Positions 1-7,114 of a DNA stretch of 7,775 nucleotides are shown in pieces. Source of the DNA: Prevotellaceae bacterium (GTDB lineage: Bacteria > Bacteroidota > Bacteroidia > Bacteroidales > UBA932). The DNA lies in assembly GCA_031285695.1 (NCBI GenBank), contig JAITVR010000099.1, positions 1 to 7,775 of the forward strand, read 5' to 3'. The notes beneath the pieces are model-generated. The model saw only the letters and a program-made list of their open reading frames with translations. It was not told where the DNA came from and ran no database searches. How positions within the stretch are numbered: the stretch's first letter is position 1; each line of letters opens with the position of its first letter. The position numbers and the translations under genes were made by a program.

Positions 1-120
1 AACGCTGAAACGCCTGCACCTACTGCTCAAACTCCAGAAGAAGCAGCAACGCCAAGCAGCACCGAACCTGTAGAGGCTAAAGTTAGCGTAACGGGCAATG
101 AAATGACGTTGGAGAATTAA
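1..120 (+). CDS. C-terminal end of an unidentified protein with an Ala/Pro/Thr/Glu-rich tail (partial)
   Basis: Frame 1 is open from the left edge to a TAA stop at 118-120, giving 39 residues that begin NAETPAPTAQTPEEAATPSS and end in MTLEN. The composition is low complexity and rich in Ala, Pro, Thr and Glu, as in flexible acidic C-terminal tails or linkers. The start and any folded domain lie outside the window, so I cannot name the protein. Similar tails occur on several Bacteroidota housekeeping proteins, but that is too weak to assign one. It is read as coding because the frame runs without interruption to a stop and a terminator hairpin with a T-tract follows 21 nt later. It converges on the minus-strand lamin-tail gene with only 19 nt between the two stop codons. 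Confidence 0.6.
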   Translation, partial: NAETPAPTAQTPEEAATPSSTEPVEAKVSVTGNEMTLEN

Positions 121-139
121 AAAAAGAGAAAGAAAAATT

Positions 140-2746
140 TTAAAAACGTGCGCCGACAACGCACGTTTTTTTGTACTGTTTTACTTTTCCATCAAGCGAA
201 AACACTTCAACAAAAATCACGTACACGCCAACATCGGCGCGCTTTCCGCCGTTATCAACGCCGTCACACGACAGGCGACCTTCAACGGCAAGCGTTGCAT
301 TGCGGCAAAGCGTTTTTACTATTTTTCCGGCGGAAGTAAAAATGGAAATGTTGGCCACGTAGCCTTCGCTCGGCATTCTATAATCAATAAAAAGCATGTC
401 GTCAACGCCGTCGCCATCGGGCGAAAACACTTCGGGATACAGCGTAATGCCATCGCTGCTGCTCTGTTCGTGCGCCGAGTGCTGCGAGTTTTTGTAGGTT
501 GGCGTGGCAAAACCCACCGTCTGCGCAGCCGATAGCCAGTTGGATTCTTCGTTTGCATCGCGGTTGGGATTTATGCGCTCCAACGAAACTCCTTTTTTAC
601 TGAGCAGCGCACCGCTGTGCATTTTTTCGTTAGAGTAAAAACTATCAATGCCAAGCAGCGACACGCAACCAGCCTCGTTGGCGTACGGTGGCATGGTGGG
701 AATTGAAATAAATGCGCCGGAATTTTCGCAGTGATACTGCGCTCGCACCAACTCGGGTTTGGTAGTCAACACCACGTATTCATTGGGAAAAAGCGTGTAG
801 GCAGGCAGCGCATACGACCTGTCAATTTCGCCATTCGCTACTTTGCGATTAGCAATAATGCTGCCCTGTAGCTGCGCAATTTTCTCGGAACGATTGTACA
901 ACTCTACGAAATCAACACCGCCAGCATTTGGATTAAACAGCAGCTCATTAATTACCACTTCGCCCGCCGAAGGTGTGTCGCCAAAGCCAAGCTGCAGCTC
1001 AAAATTTTGCAAACAATTTTCGGCAAAATCGCAGGCAAGATTATCTGAATATAGCGTGTAAACCTTGTGTTTTTCTAACGGAAATGGAAGGCTCAACGTT
1101 AGACTTGTAGGATTTTCAATAGTAAATGAAGGCTTTAGAATTTCATCATAACTATTTAATTTGCAATTAATTATACTAATTTCAAGCGGAGATAAAGCTT
1201 CGCTAAAATCAAGCTTTATGTAATTGTTGCTAACGGAAAAACCAACGCAGCGAGGCGAGGTAATATCCGGATTATTGGCAGCAACAGAATTCGATTCGTT
1301 GGGCGTTCCGCCGCGCTCATCAAGTGCGGCGCGCCAATTATTTTCACTTTCTTCGAGATTATTTATGTCAACTTTTTCGAGCGAATAACCACCTTCTTTT
1401 TTCAGCTCATCGGCGTACCATGTATCGCTGTAAGCGAGCATGCACAAGGGAATTCCGTAGCTATCGCGCAGCGTGAGCGCCATGCCGCCATCGGTAAGCG
1501 TAGGGCGACTTGTAACCGAAATATCGTTTTCAACATTAGGCACGGCGCCAATAATTGCGTAGCTGCGCGCCTTTACCACCCCCTCGGTAATGCGCCCTGT
1601 GCGCGCCGGCGAGGCAATGGCAAAGCCGCTGAGCGCAACATCGCTATCGGTGCGATTGTAAATTTCAATGTACTCTTCGGGCAACTCACTTTCGTTGTTT
1701 GGGCGCACCATCAGCTCGCTAAAAACAATGTCACCATAGCGCAAAACTTCTAACGAAAAGTCGTGCACAAGATTGTTTTCAAACCCATGAATATCAAGCA
1801 AATTGGCAATTTGCAGCGTGTAATTATTTGAAGAAAAATCTTCGTTTACAAACAGTAGAATTTCGTTTTCGGAAATAATTTTTACAGAATCTATGAGTAA
1901 ATTTTTTCCATCGGAAGTGCGTTGCAAATTATAATTCGACACATCGCTTGCACTGATTGCATCAACACTTTTATTGAGCGTAAGCTGCAAGCTGCGCGCA
2001 CCTACTCGCTGCAAAGAAGTAGCTTGAAGCGGAAGAAAAGCGAAGGTGGCAGCGATGTTATCCAGCTGCAACCATTTTCTGTTGTTAGCGGTGCTGGTAA
2101 GCAAATGTGCGCCCACATGAATTCCATCAAAGCTATACGTAGCGCCGCTTGCAGCGTAGGTTTGCAAATTGTCAAAAGTTCCGTCTGCACCCACCTGCAA
2201 GCTTAATTCTCCCTGCTCCGAGCGCAGCAAGCGCACCGCCAACTTTGCGCCGTTACACTTTTGATTGGTCGAAATAATGGGCGTTAAGCGTTTGTTTTGC
2301 AGGTAAAATAATCGTAGCGTATCGTCGCCGCTTGTGCCGTTAAATGAGAGTACAAATGATTTCAACTTTTCGTTGGAGAACGCCAAAGAGTCCGCTGCGC
2401 CAAGGTTTGCGCCGACAAATATAAAAAAACGATTGGTAGAAGCTACGTTTATTGCACCCGTGCCATAGGTAAATTTTATCACTGCGCTAAAGGTATCGGC
2501 GGTGACCGCAAGCGAGTATGGCGATGTAAAAGAAAAATTTTCAGACACAGCCGAATTTTGCGGCGCAACAGAATCGCACAGCGAGTAGCTACCTTCGAGG
2601 CTTTGATTGCTTATGCGCCATTTTGAATTTTGCGAAAAAACAAACTCTGAAGGCAAAGTTCCATTTTCAAAATCAAAATATTTTTGCGCTGCAACGCTTA
2701 GCGAAAAACAGCACAAGAAAGAAATAAGCGTTGCTAAATTTTTCAT
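140..2746 (-). CDS. Secreted lamin-tail domain protein with FlgD/type IX-like C-terminal domain
   Basis: Predicted 868-residue exported protein, probably cell-surface or extracellular. I place the start at 2746 because the residues from there (MKNLATLISFLCCFSLSVAA, then QKY) form a clean signal peptide. The 44 in-frame codons further upstream overlap the radical SAM gene and look like read-through. Domains in order: an N-terminal beta-rich region about 24-236, possibly jellyroll-like; an Ig-like/SbsA-type module about 239-335; a lamin-tail domain about 337-485 (GDIVFSELM, then YIEIYNRT); a second Ig-like module about 495-590; a second lamin-tail domain about 596-750 (GEVVINELL, then FVELYNRS); and a C-terminal domain about 766-868 with VFSPDGDGVDD and GVYVIFVEVFS. 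That last domain resembles FlgD-like and gliding-motility-associated (type B, type IX secretion) domains. No catalytic motif is visible. The start lies 4 nt after the radical SAM stop, so the two are probably cotranscribed. Ligand and role are unknown. Confidence 0.85.
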   Translation of the reverse strand: MKNLATLISFLCCFSLSVAAQKYFDFENGTLPSEFVFSQNSKWRISNQSLEGSYSLCDSVAPQNSAVSENFSFTSPYSLAVTADTFSAVIKFTYGTGAINVASTNRFFIFVGANLGAADSLAFSNEKLKSFVLSFNGTSGDDTLRLFYLQNKRLTPIISTNQKCNGAKLAVRLLRSEQGELSLQVGADGTFDNLQTYAASGATYSFDGIHVGAHLLTSTANNRKWLQLDNIAATFAFLPLQATSLQRVGARSLQLTLNKSVDAISASDVSNYNLQRTSDGKNLLIDSVKIISENEILLFVNEDFSSNNYTLQIANLLDIHGFENNLVHDFSLEVLRYGDIVFSELMVRPNNESELPEEYIEIYNRTDSDVALSGFAIASPARTGRITEGVVKARSYAIIGAVPNVENDISVTSRPTLTDGGMALTLRDSYGIPLCMLAYSDTWYADELKKEGGYSLEKVDINNLEESENNWRAALDERGGTPNESNSVAANNPDITSPRCVGFSVSNNYIKLDFSEALSPLEISIINCKLNSYDEILKPSFTIENPTSLTLSLPFPLEKHKVYTLYSDNLACDFAENCLQNFELQLGFGDTPSAGEVVINELLFNPNAGGVDFVELYNRSEKIAQLQGSIIANRKVANGEIDRSYALPAYTLFPNEYVVLTTKPELVRAQYHCENSGAFISIPTMPPYANEAGCVSLLGIDSFYSNEKMHSGALLSKKGVSLERINPNRDANEESNWLSAAQTVGFATPTYKNSQHSAHEQSSSDGITLYPEVFSPDGDGVDDMLFIDYRMPSEGYVANISIFTSAGKIVKTLCRNATLAVEGRLSCDGVDNGGKRADVGVYVIFVEVFSLDGKVKQYKKTCVVGARF
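142..172. terminator. Bidirectional intrinsic terminator shared by two convergent genes
   Basis: An inverted repeat pairs AACGTGCG-type sequence at 142-152 with its complement at 160-170, around a 7-nt loop (153-159). The plus strand continues into seven Ts (166-172). The minus strand continues into five Ts (146-142), AAAA, then five more Ts (137-133). The structure can therefore end transcription of the plus-strand gene (stop at 118-120) and of the minus-strand lamin-tail gene. The whole stem-loop falls inside the last codons of the minus gene, covering the residues VVGARF, and that gene's TAA stop (142-140) begins in the minus-strand T-tract. Confidence 0.75.
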
Positions 2747-2750
2747 TTTT

Positions 2751-3713
2751 TTACAAAATTTTTCCCTGCCACGTATCGCGCTCATCCAAGCGTTTATCGA
2801 GCATGGCGAGCAGCTGCTCATTGCGAATAAGTCCCCAATCGGAGTGCGCCAAAAAGCGCGGCGGAACTTCTCCGGCAAAGCGTTCTACTACAATGTTGGG
2901 GTTAAATTTTTCGAGAAAATCAATAAAAAAATCGATGTACTCAGGCACGGAAAAACGCACAAATTCCTGCAGATTTTCAGCAAATTCATTTGCCAACACT
3001 GTATTTTTCACAATTTGCAGCTGGTGAAATTTTATGCTGTGCAGAGGTAAGTTCGACAAAATTTCTGCCTCGCGCAGCATATCATTTTTTGTTTCTCCAG
3101 GCAAGCCAAAAATGAGGTGCGCACCAACGTTTACGCCGCGTTGCGCAGTGGCTTCAATAGCGTTTTTTGCGCAGGCAAAATTGTGCCCGCGATTGATGCG
3201 TAGCAAAGTTTTGTCGTAGCACGACTCCACGCCGTACTCCACCGAAACATATTTTTTTTGCGCAATTTCAGCAATGTAATCCAACTTTTCGTTGTCCACG
3301 CAATCTGGGCGCGTGCCAATGATAATGCCGATTATCTGCGGGTGCGCCAACGCTTCTTCATATACTTTACGAAGCAGATTTAGCGGCGCATAAGTGTTGG
3401 AGTAGGCCTGAAAATAGGCTAAGTACTGCTGTGCATTTTTATAGCGATGTGCGGCGTGAAACTCAATGCCCTCATTGATTTGCTGCGTTATGCTTTTTTG
3501 CGGCAAGCAGTACGAAGGGTTAAACGCGCCATTGTCGCAGTAGGTACAACCGCCGCGCGCAAGGCTGCCATCGCGGTTGGGACAGGTAAAACCTGCGTTG
3601 ATGGCGACTTTTTGCACGCGCCCACCAAAGGTGCGCTTAAAGTAGCCCGCATAGGAGTTGAAGCGGCGCTGATGCCCCCAAGGAAAAATTGAATTTTCTT
3701 TTTGGTTTACCAT
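2751..3713 (-). CDS. TIGR01212/YhcC-family radical SAM protein
   Basis: 320 residues, close to the usual size of this family. The cluster-binding cysteines are C44, C56 and C59 in GFTCPNRDG and GGCTYC, giving C-x11-C-x2-C. This wide first spacing is typical of TIGR01212 proteins and differs from the classical C-x3-C-x2-C. Other family signatures are IIGTRPDCVD near 131-140, VEYGVES near 158-164, INRGH near 173-177 and HLIFGLPGET near 199-208. It should bind a 4Fe-4S cluster and S-adenosylmethionine and act in the cytoplasm. The E. coli relative YhcC has no settled function. From memory, the Bacillus relative YtqA has been linked to modification of wobble uridine in tRNA; transferring that role here is inference. 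The ATG is 33 nt after the deoxynucleoside kinase stop, and the lamin-tail gene follows after 4 nt. Confidence 0.9.
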   Translation of the reverse strand: MVNQKENSIFPWGHQRRFNSYAGYFKRTFGGRVQKVAINAGFTCPNRDGSLARGGCTYCDNGAFNPSYCLPQKSITQQINEGIEFHAAHRYKNAQQYLAYFQAYSNTYAPLNLLRKVYEEALAHPQIIGIIIGTRPDCVDNEKLDYIAEIAQKKYVSVEYGVESCYDKTLLRINRGHNFACAKNAIEATAQRGVNVGAHLIFGLPGETKNDMLREAEILSNLPLHSIKFHQLQIVKNTVLANEFAENLQEFVRFSVPEYIDFFIDFLEKFNPNIVVERFAGEVPPRFLAHSDWGLIRNEQLLAMLDKRLDERDTWQGKIL

Positions 3714-3746
3714 TTAAAAAAGATATAAAAATGGTAAAGTAACATG

Positions 3747-4358
3747 CTAAAACAGTCCGTTAATTACGCCGTCTATTTTTGTAATAACCTCGCTCAAATC
3801 CTCGGGATTGTCGGAAAAATTGAGTTCGTCAACATTAATAATCAACTTTTTGTGCGCGTAATTTTTGATGAAATCTTCGTAGCGGTCGTTCAAATTTTTC
3901 AGGTAATCCAAACGAATTCCTTCCTCATATTCGCGACCGCGACGCTGAATTTGCCGCACCAGCGTTGGCACTGAGGCGCGCAGGTAGATGAGCAAATCGG
4001 GCGGCGCAATGAGCGAATTCATCAGCTCAAACAGGTCGGCATACGACTTGTAATCGTGGTCGGTCATGAGCTGCATGTCGTGCAGGTTGGCAGCAAAAAT
4101 GTAGGCGTCCTCAAATATAGTGCGGTCCTGCACAATGGTGTGCGCGCTTTTTTTGATGTCCACAATTTGCTTAAAGCGGCGGCTCAAAAAATAAATTTGC
4201 AGGTGAAACGACCAACGCTGCATGTTCTGATAAAAATCGTAGAGGTAAGGATTATCCTCCGTGTCCTCGTACTGCGCCTGCCAGCCGTAGTGCTTCGATA
4301 AAAGTCCGGCAAGCGTAGTTTTTCCGCTACCAATATTTCCTGCTATTGCAACGTGCAT
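3747..4358 (-). CDS. Deoxynucleoside kinase (dNK family)
   Basis: 203 residues, typical for bacterial members of the deoxynucleoside kinase family, which phosphorylate deoxynucleosides with ATP in the cytoplasm as the first step of salvage. The P-loop GNIGSGKT is at 7-14. An acidic pair at E31-D32 in YEDTEDNPY sits where the family keeps its catalytic acid. The DRT motif (78-80, in QDRTIFED) matches the family's DRS/ERS motif. The arginine-rich lid QRRGREYE is at about 138-145. Whether it prefers deoxyadenosine, deoxyguanosine or deoxycytidine cannot be read from the sequence. The ATG at 4358 is the only sensible start, because the P-loop begins at residue 7. It lies 71 nt after the upstream secreted-protein gene, and that gap contains a candidate promoter. 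Confidence 0.9.
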   Translation of the reverse strand: MHVAIAGNIGSGKTTLAGLLSKHYGWQAQYEDTEDNPYLYDFYQNMQRWSFHLQIYFLSRRFKQIVDIKKSAHTIVQDRTIFEDAYIFAANLHDMQLMTDHDYKSYADLFELMNSLIAPPDLLIYLRASVPTLVRQIQRRGREYEEGIRLDYLKNLNDRYEDFIKNYAHKKLIINVDELNFSDNPEDLSEVITKIDGVINGLF

Positions 4359-4374
4359 AATGCTTTTTTATTTA

Positions 4375-4407
4375 CAAAAGTAAAAACTGCGCAAGTAAAT
4401 CTCGCAA
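4375..4407 (-). promoter_or_regulatory. Candidate Bacteroidota-type promoter for the deoxynucleoside kinase
   Basis: On the minus strand, TACTTTTG (4382-4375) matches the Bacteroidota -7 consensus TAnnTTTG exactly. A TTG at 4407-4405 lies 22 nt upstream, within the roughly 17-23 nt spacing accepted for the -33 element. Transcription would begin a few bases after the -7 box, leaving a very short leader of about ten bases before the ATG at 4358. It sits in the only sizeable gap (4359-4429) of the gene run from GxxExxY to lamin-tail. I see no clear terminator in that gap, so read-through from upstream is also possible. Confidence 0.45.
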
Positions 4408-4429
4408 TAGCTAAGTTAGAAAAAATAAA

Positions 4430-5221
4430 CTACTTTACAAAAACTTTTTCAACTGCGCCGTTGCGGTAAATGTACATGGCTGCGTTGAAAATAGCGCACA
4501 AATCCACATTCTGCTCCACTATTTGCGGAGTTTCGCTCCATGCTAAAATATTTTGCGCGTACAGCTTTTTATTGAAAAGGTAGTAAAGTTTGTCGCCCTG
4601 CAAATCAAACCAGCCATCGGATTCAACCGAAAAAAGATGCAGCAGCGCGCCAAATCTGTCGAAAACAGCAATGCTTTTTCCCGAAAAATTAATGAGCAAT
4701 TTCCCATCGCGCTCAAGCATGTAGGTGGCGCTACTGTTGGAATAATTTGCCAACGAAGCGGCTTCGCGCGTGGTGTTGAGCGTAAAATCGAAGTACAATA
4801 GTTGCTGACGATAAGCATCGACCACCCACATGCCATTTTCGGCTGAGCGGCACACCGCCGAGGGTTTGAGCACGTTTACATCGGGCAAAAAAATGGGATT
4901 TCCTAAGGCCGATAATTTATTGTCGAGCAAAAAAACGCGAAGAAAATTTTTGCAAAAAAACAGCACTTTGAACGGGTCTAAAACATCAACGCTTTCTATT
5001 TTTCCAAACGTTGTGGTGTGGCGCGATTGCAGCTCCAAATTATCATTGTACTTGGCCACGCCGTTGCCTGTAACCACGTAGCAATTGCCCTGCTTATCGG
5101 CGGCAAGCGCGGTTACATTTTCAACTTTTAGCTGCTGCGAAAAAACGTTTTGCGAAAGCAGCAAAGTGAAGATAAGTAAGAAAAATTTATGTGATAAAAA
5201 CTTCACTTCACAAGCTTTCAT
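4430..5221 (-). CDS. Secreted protein of unknown function, probable beta-propeller
   Basis: 263 residues. I do not recognise a named family. The N-terminus is a signal peptide (hydrophobic FFLLIFTLLLS, cleavage near residues 28-30 in VFSQQL), with no lipobox cysteine, so export to the periplasm or beyond by signal peptidase I is likely. The rest holds about six loosely repeated segments of 40-45 residues, each a G/N-rich turn followed by paired beta strands: about 44-62 (GNCYVVTGNGVAKYND), 84-103, 129-147 (NGMWVVDAYRQQLLYFDF), 172-191 (GKLLINFSGKSIAVFDRFG), 208-224 and 246-260. This pattern suggests an NHL- or YncE-like propeller. The fold is inferred; no active site is visible. The ATG at 5221 overlaps the GH3 stop by 14 nt. 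An in-frame GTG at 5206, one base after that stop, would give a more compact signal peptide and is a real alternative start. Confidence 0.75.
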   Translation of the reverse strand: MKACEVKFLSHKFFLLIFTLLLSQNVFSQQLKVENVTALAADKQGNCYVVTGNGVAKYNDNLELQSRHTTTFGKIESVDVLDPFKVLFFCKNFLRVFLLDNKLSALGNPIFLPDVNVLKPSAVCRSAENGMWVVDAYRQQLLYFDFTLNTTREAASLANYSNSSATYMLERDGKLLINFSGKSIAVFDRFGALLHLFSVESDGWFDLQGDKLYYLFNKKLYAQNILAWSETPQIVEQNVDLCAIFNAAMYIYRNGAVEKVFVK

Positions 5222-6725
5222 TTATCTCCATCAGCTGCTCCACGTACTCGCGCGTGTTGTACAGGCGCGGCACCTTGTTTTGTCCGCCGAGCTTTCCGCG
5301 CTGGCGCATCCACTCGTAAAATGTGCCGGGCTTGAGCGCGTGCAGCAGCGGCATGTTGAGCGTGGTGTTGTTTTTTCGCTTGGCCTCATAGTCAGAGTTG
5401 GCGGCGCATAGCGCTTGGTCGAGCAGCGTGGTGAAGGTCGTTAAATTTGTGGGAATATTTTCAAATTCGATGAGCCATTCGTGCCCGCCTTTTTCATCGC
5501 CCTGCATAAAAACGGGCGCAACCGTGTACTCTTTTATGGTAGCGTTGGTGGCTTGGCAGGCGGTGCGCAGCGCGCTTTCGGCGTTGTCCACCACCAGCTC
5601 TTCGCCAAACACATTTATGTAGTGCTTCGTTCGTCCCGTGATTTTTATTTTGTGCGGAAAAAGCGAGGTAAACTCCACCGTATCGCCAATGAGGTAGCGC
5701 CACAGCCCGCCGTTGGTGGTAATTACCAGCGCGTAGTTTACGCCTTTTTGCACATCGGCAATGGTGCAGTAGGTGGGATTTTCGGTGCCAAAAGTGCTCA
5801 TGGGAATGAACTCGTAAAACACCTTGTAGTCAAGCATGAGCAGCATTCCGCTGTCGTTCAAATCGTCCTGTATGCCAAAAAAACCTTCCGACGCGTTGTA
5901 GGTTTCCATGTAGCGCATGCCGGGCGAGGGAATGATGGCCTGAAACTGCTCGCGGTAGGGCGTAAAATTTACGCCGCCGTGAATAAATAATTCAAGGTTT
6001 GGCCAAATTTCGAGCAAATTATTTTTACCCGCGTAGCTAAGCAAATAGCGCATCAGCACTAAGTTCCACGAGGGCACGCCGGCAAATTGCACCACATCTT
6101 CCTTCAGCGTTTCCTCAGCAATGCGCTTAATTTTTTCCTCAAAATCAGAAATGAGCGCAACCTCTCGGCTTGGAGTACGAACGAGCTCCGCCAAAAAAGG
6201 CGCGTTGTCAATCAAAATGGCAGACAAATCGCCGGCGTAAGTATTTGCCCCAATGCTCGTTACCTGATGGCTTCCGCCAAGCGTTAACCCCTTGCCTGTC
6301 AAAATGTTAGACTCCGGAAATCGATTAAGATAAAAAGTCAAAACATCTTTTCCGCCGCGGTAGTGGCACTCCTCCAGCGAGCCTTCGGGCACGGGAATAA
6401 ACTTACTTTTTTCGGCCGTTGTCCCCGATGATTTTGCAAACCACTTCACCTCTTCTCCGCACAGCACGTTGTTTTCGCCGTTCATCATGCGCTCAATGTA
6501 GGGGCGCAAATTGCCGTACTCGTGCAGCGGCACGCGCTGCTGAAACGTTTCGATGCTGCTGATGGACTGAAAATCGTACCGCTTGCCAAACTCTGTATCC
6601 TTTGCTGCATCAAGGTTTACGAGCAGCTGCTCTTCTTGCACCGCGAAAGGATTTTTGCGAAAAACATCAATCTCCGTCAAGCGGTTTTTGAACATCAAGT
6701 TGAATATGGAATTAACAATAGACAT
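5208..6725 (-). CDS. GH3-family acyl-adenylate-forming enzyme (auxin-responsive GH3-like)
   Basis: 505 residues, matching bacterial GH3 proteins. The family belongs to the adenylate-forming superfamily; the plant members join amino acids to jasmonate or auxin through an acyl-AMP intermediate. ATP-binding motif 1 is SSGTT at 99-103 (FAKSSGTTAEKSKFIPV), motif 2 is YNASEG at 276-281, and motif 3 is LWRYLIGDTV at 341-350. The hinge region GRTKHYINVFGEEL (364-377) follows. A C-terminal lysine in GGQNKVPRL (K484) is placed like the catalytic lysine of the family. A complete set of motifs suggests an active cytoplasmic enzyme. Its carboxylate substrate and acceptor are unknown in Bacteroidota. The start MSIVNSIFNLMFKNRL fits relatives and lies 3 nt after the GxxExxY stop (TAG-GTA-ATG). 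The next gene overlaps its end by 14 nt. Confidence 0.92.
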   Translation of the reverse strand: MSIVNSIFNLMFKNRLTEIDVFRKNPFAVQEEQLLVNLDAAKDTEFGKRYDFQSISSIETFQQRVPLHEYGNLRPYIERMMNGENNVLCGEEVKWFAKSSGTTAEKSKFIPVPEGSLEECHYRGGKDVLTFYLNRFPESNILTGKGLTLGGSHQVTSIGANTYAGDLSAILIDNAPFLAELVRTPSREVALISDFEEKIKRIAEETLKEDVVQFAGVPSWNLVLMRYLLSYAGKNNLLEIWPNLELFIHGGVNFTPYREQFQAIIPSPGMRYMETYNASEGFFGIQDDLNDSGMLLMLDYKVFYEFIPMSTFGTENPTYCTIADVQKGVNYALVITTNGGLWRYLIGDTVEFTSLFPHKIKITGRTKHYINVFGEELVVDNAESALRTACQATNATIKEYTVAPVFMQGDEKGGHEWLIEFENIPTNLTTFTTLLDQALCAANSDYEAKRKNNTTLNMPLLHALKPGTFYEWMRQRGKLGGQNKVPRLYNTREYVEQLMEINESL

Positions 6726-6728
6726 TAC

Positions 6729-7100
6729 CTATAACACATACCTTTTCAATCCATTTTTTAAAAGAGTAACGTTGAAGTTGATGAGCAAGCCTACCTGCTT
6801 TTGACCAAACTTCATGTACGTCAACACCTGCGCTTCATGCACAGGAATTAAGGCATCAACAGCCTTTAACTCCACCACCACCCTACCCTCCACCAACAAA
6901 TCCATTCTGTAACCACAATCCAACTTTATATCTTTATAAACAATCGGAATGGGCTTTTGTCTTTCAACTTTCAAGCCTGCTTGTTGCAGCTCGAATGCAA
7001 GACATTCTTCATAGGCAGATTCCAATAAGCCCGGACCTAAGGCTTTGTGAACTTCTATGGCACAACCTATTATCTTCTGCGTAATTTGGTCTATTTCCAT
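6729..7100 (-). CDS. GxxExxY-family protein (PD-(D/E)XK nuclease-like fold)
   Basis: 123 residues, full length for the family. The name-giving motif is GLLESAY at 24-30, within VHKALGPGLLESAYEECL. A PD-(D/E)XK-like core is visible as D67 (YRMDLLV) and E77-x-K79 (VVVELKAV), followed by QVLTYMK (91-97) and VGLLINFNV (103-111). These agree with the nuclease-like superfamily to which GxxExxY proteins are assigned. No biochemical function is established for them that I know of. The start at 7100 is chosen over an in-frame ATG at 7151 because the extra 17 residues are read from the repeat element, while family members begin near MEIDQITQKIIG. Its four arginine codons are all AGA/AGG, whereas the ten I read at the start of GH3 are all CGN, a sign of foreign origin. 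Confidence 0.9.
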   Translation of the reverse strand: MEIDQITQKIIGCAIEVHKALGPGLLESAYEECLAFELQQAGLKVERQKPIPIVYKDIKLDCGYRMDLLVEGRVVVELKAVDALIPVHEAQVLTYMKFGQKQVGLLINFNVTLLKNGLKRYVL

Positions 7101-7114
7101 CTTTTTTAATTTTA

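Noticed and set aside
2747..2878. 44-residue N-terminal extension of the lamin-tail protein
   Set aside because: It overlaps the end of the radical SAM gene and precedes a perfect signal peptide starting at 2746, so it is open frame upstream of the real start.
2607..3050. 147-residue plus-strand open frame
   Set aside because: It is antisense to the signal-peptide end of the lamin-tail gene and the end of the radical SAM gene and shows no protein family signature.
3714..3746. Separate promoter for the radical SAM gene
   Set aside because: The gap is only 33 nt and contains TACTTTAC, an imperfect -7 box, with no convincing -33 element; cotranscription with the kinase is simpler.
5481..5990. 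169-residue plus-strand open frame
   Set aside because: It lies wholly antisense to the well-supported GH3 gene, has no recognisable motifs, and reflects that gene's codon pattern.
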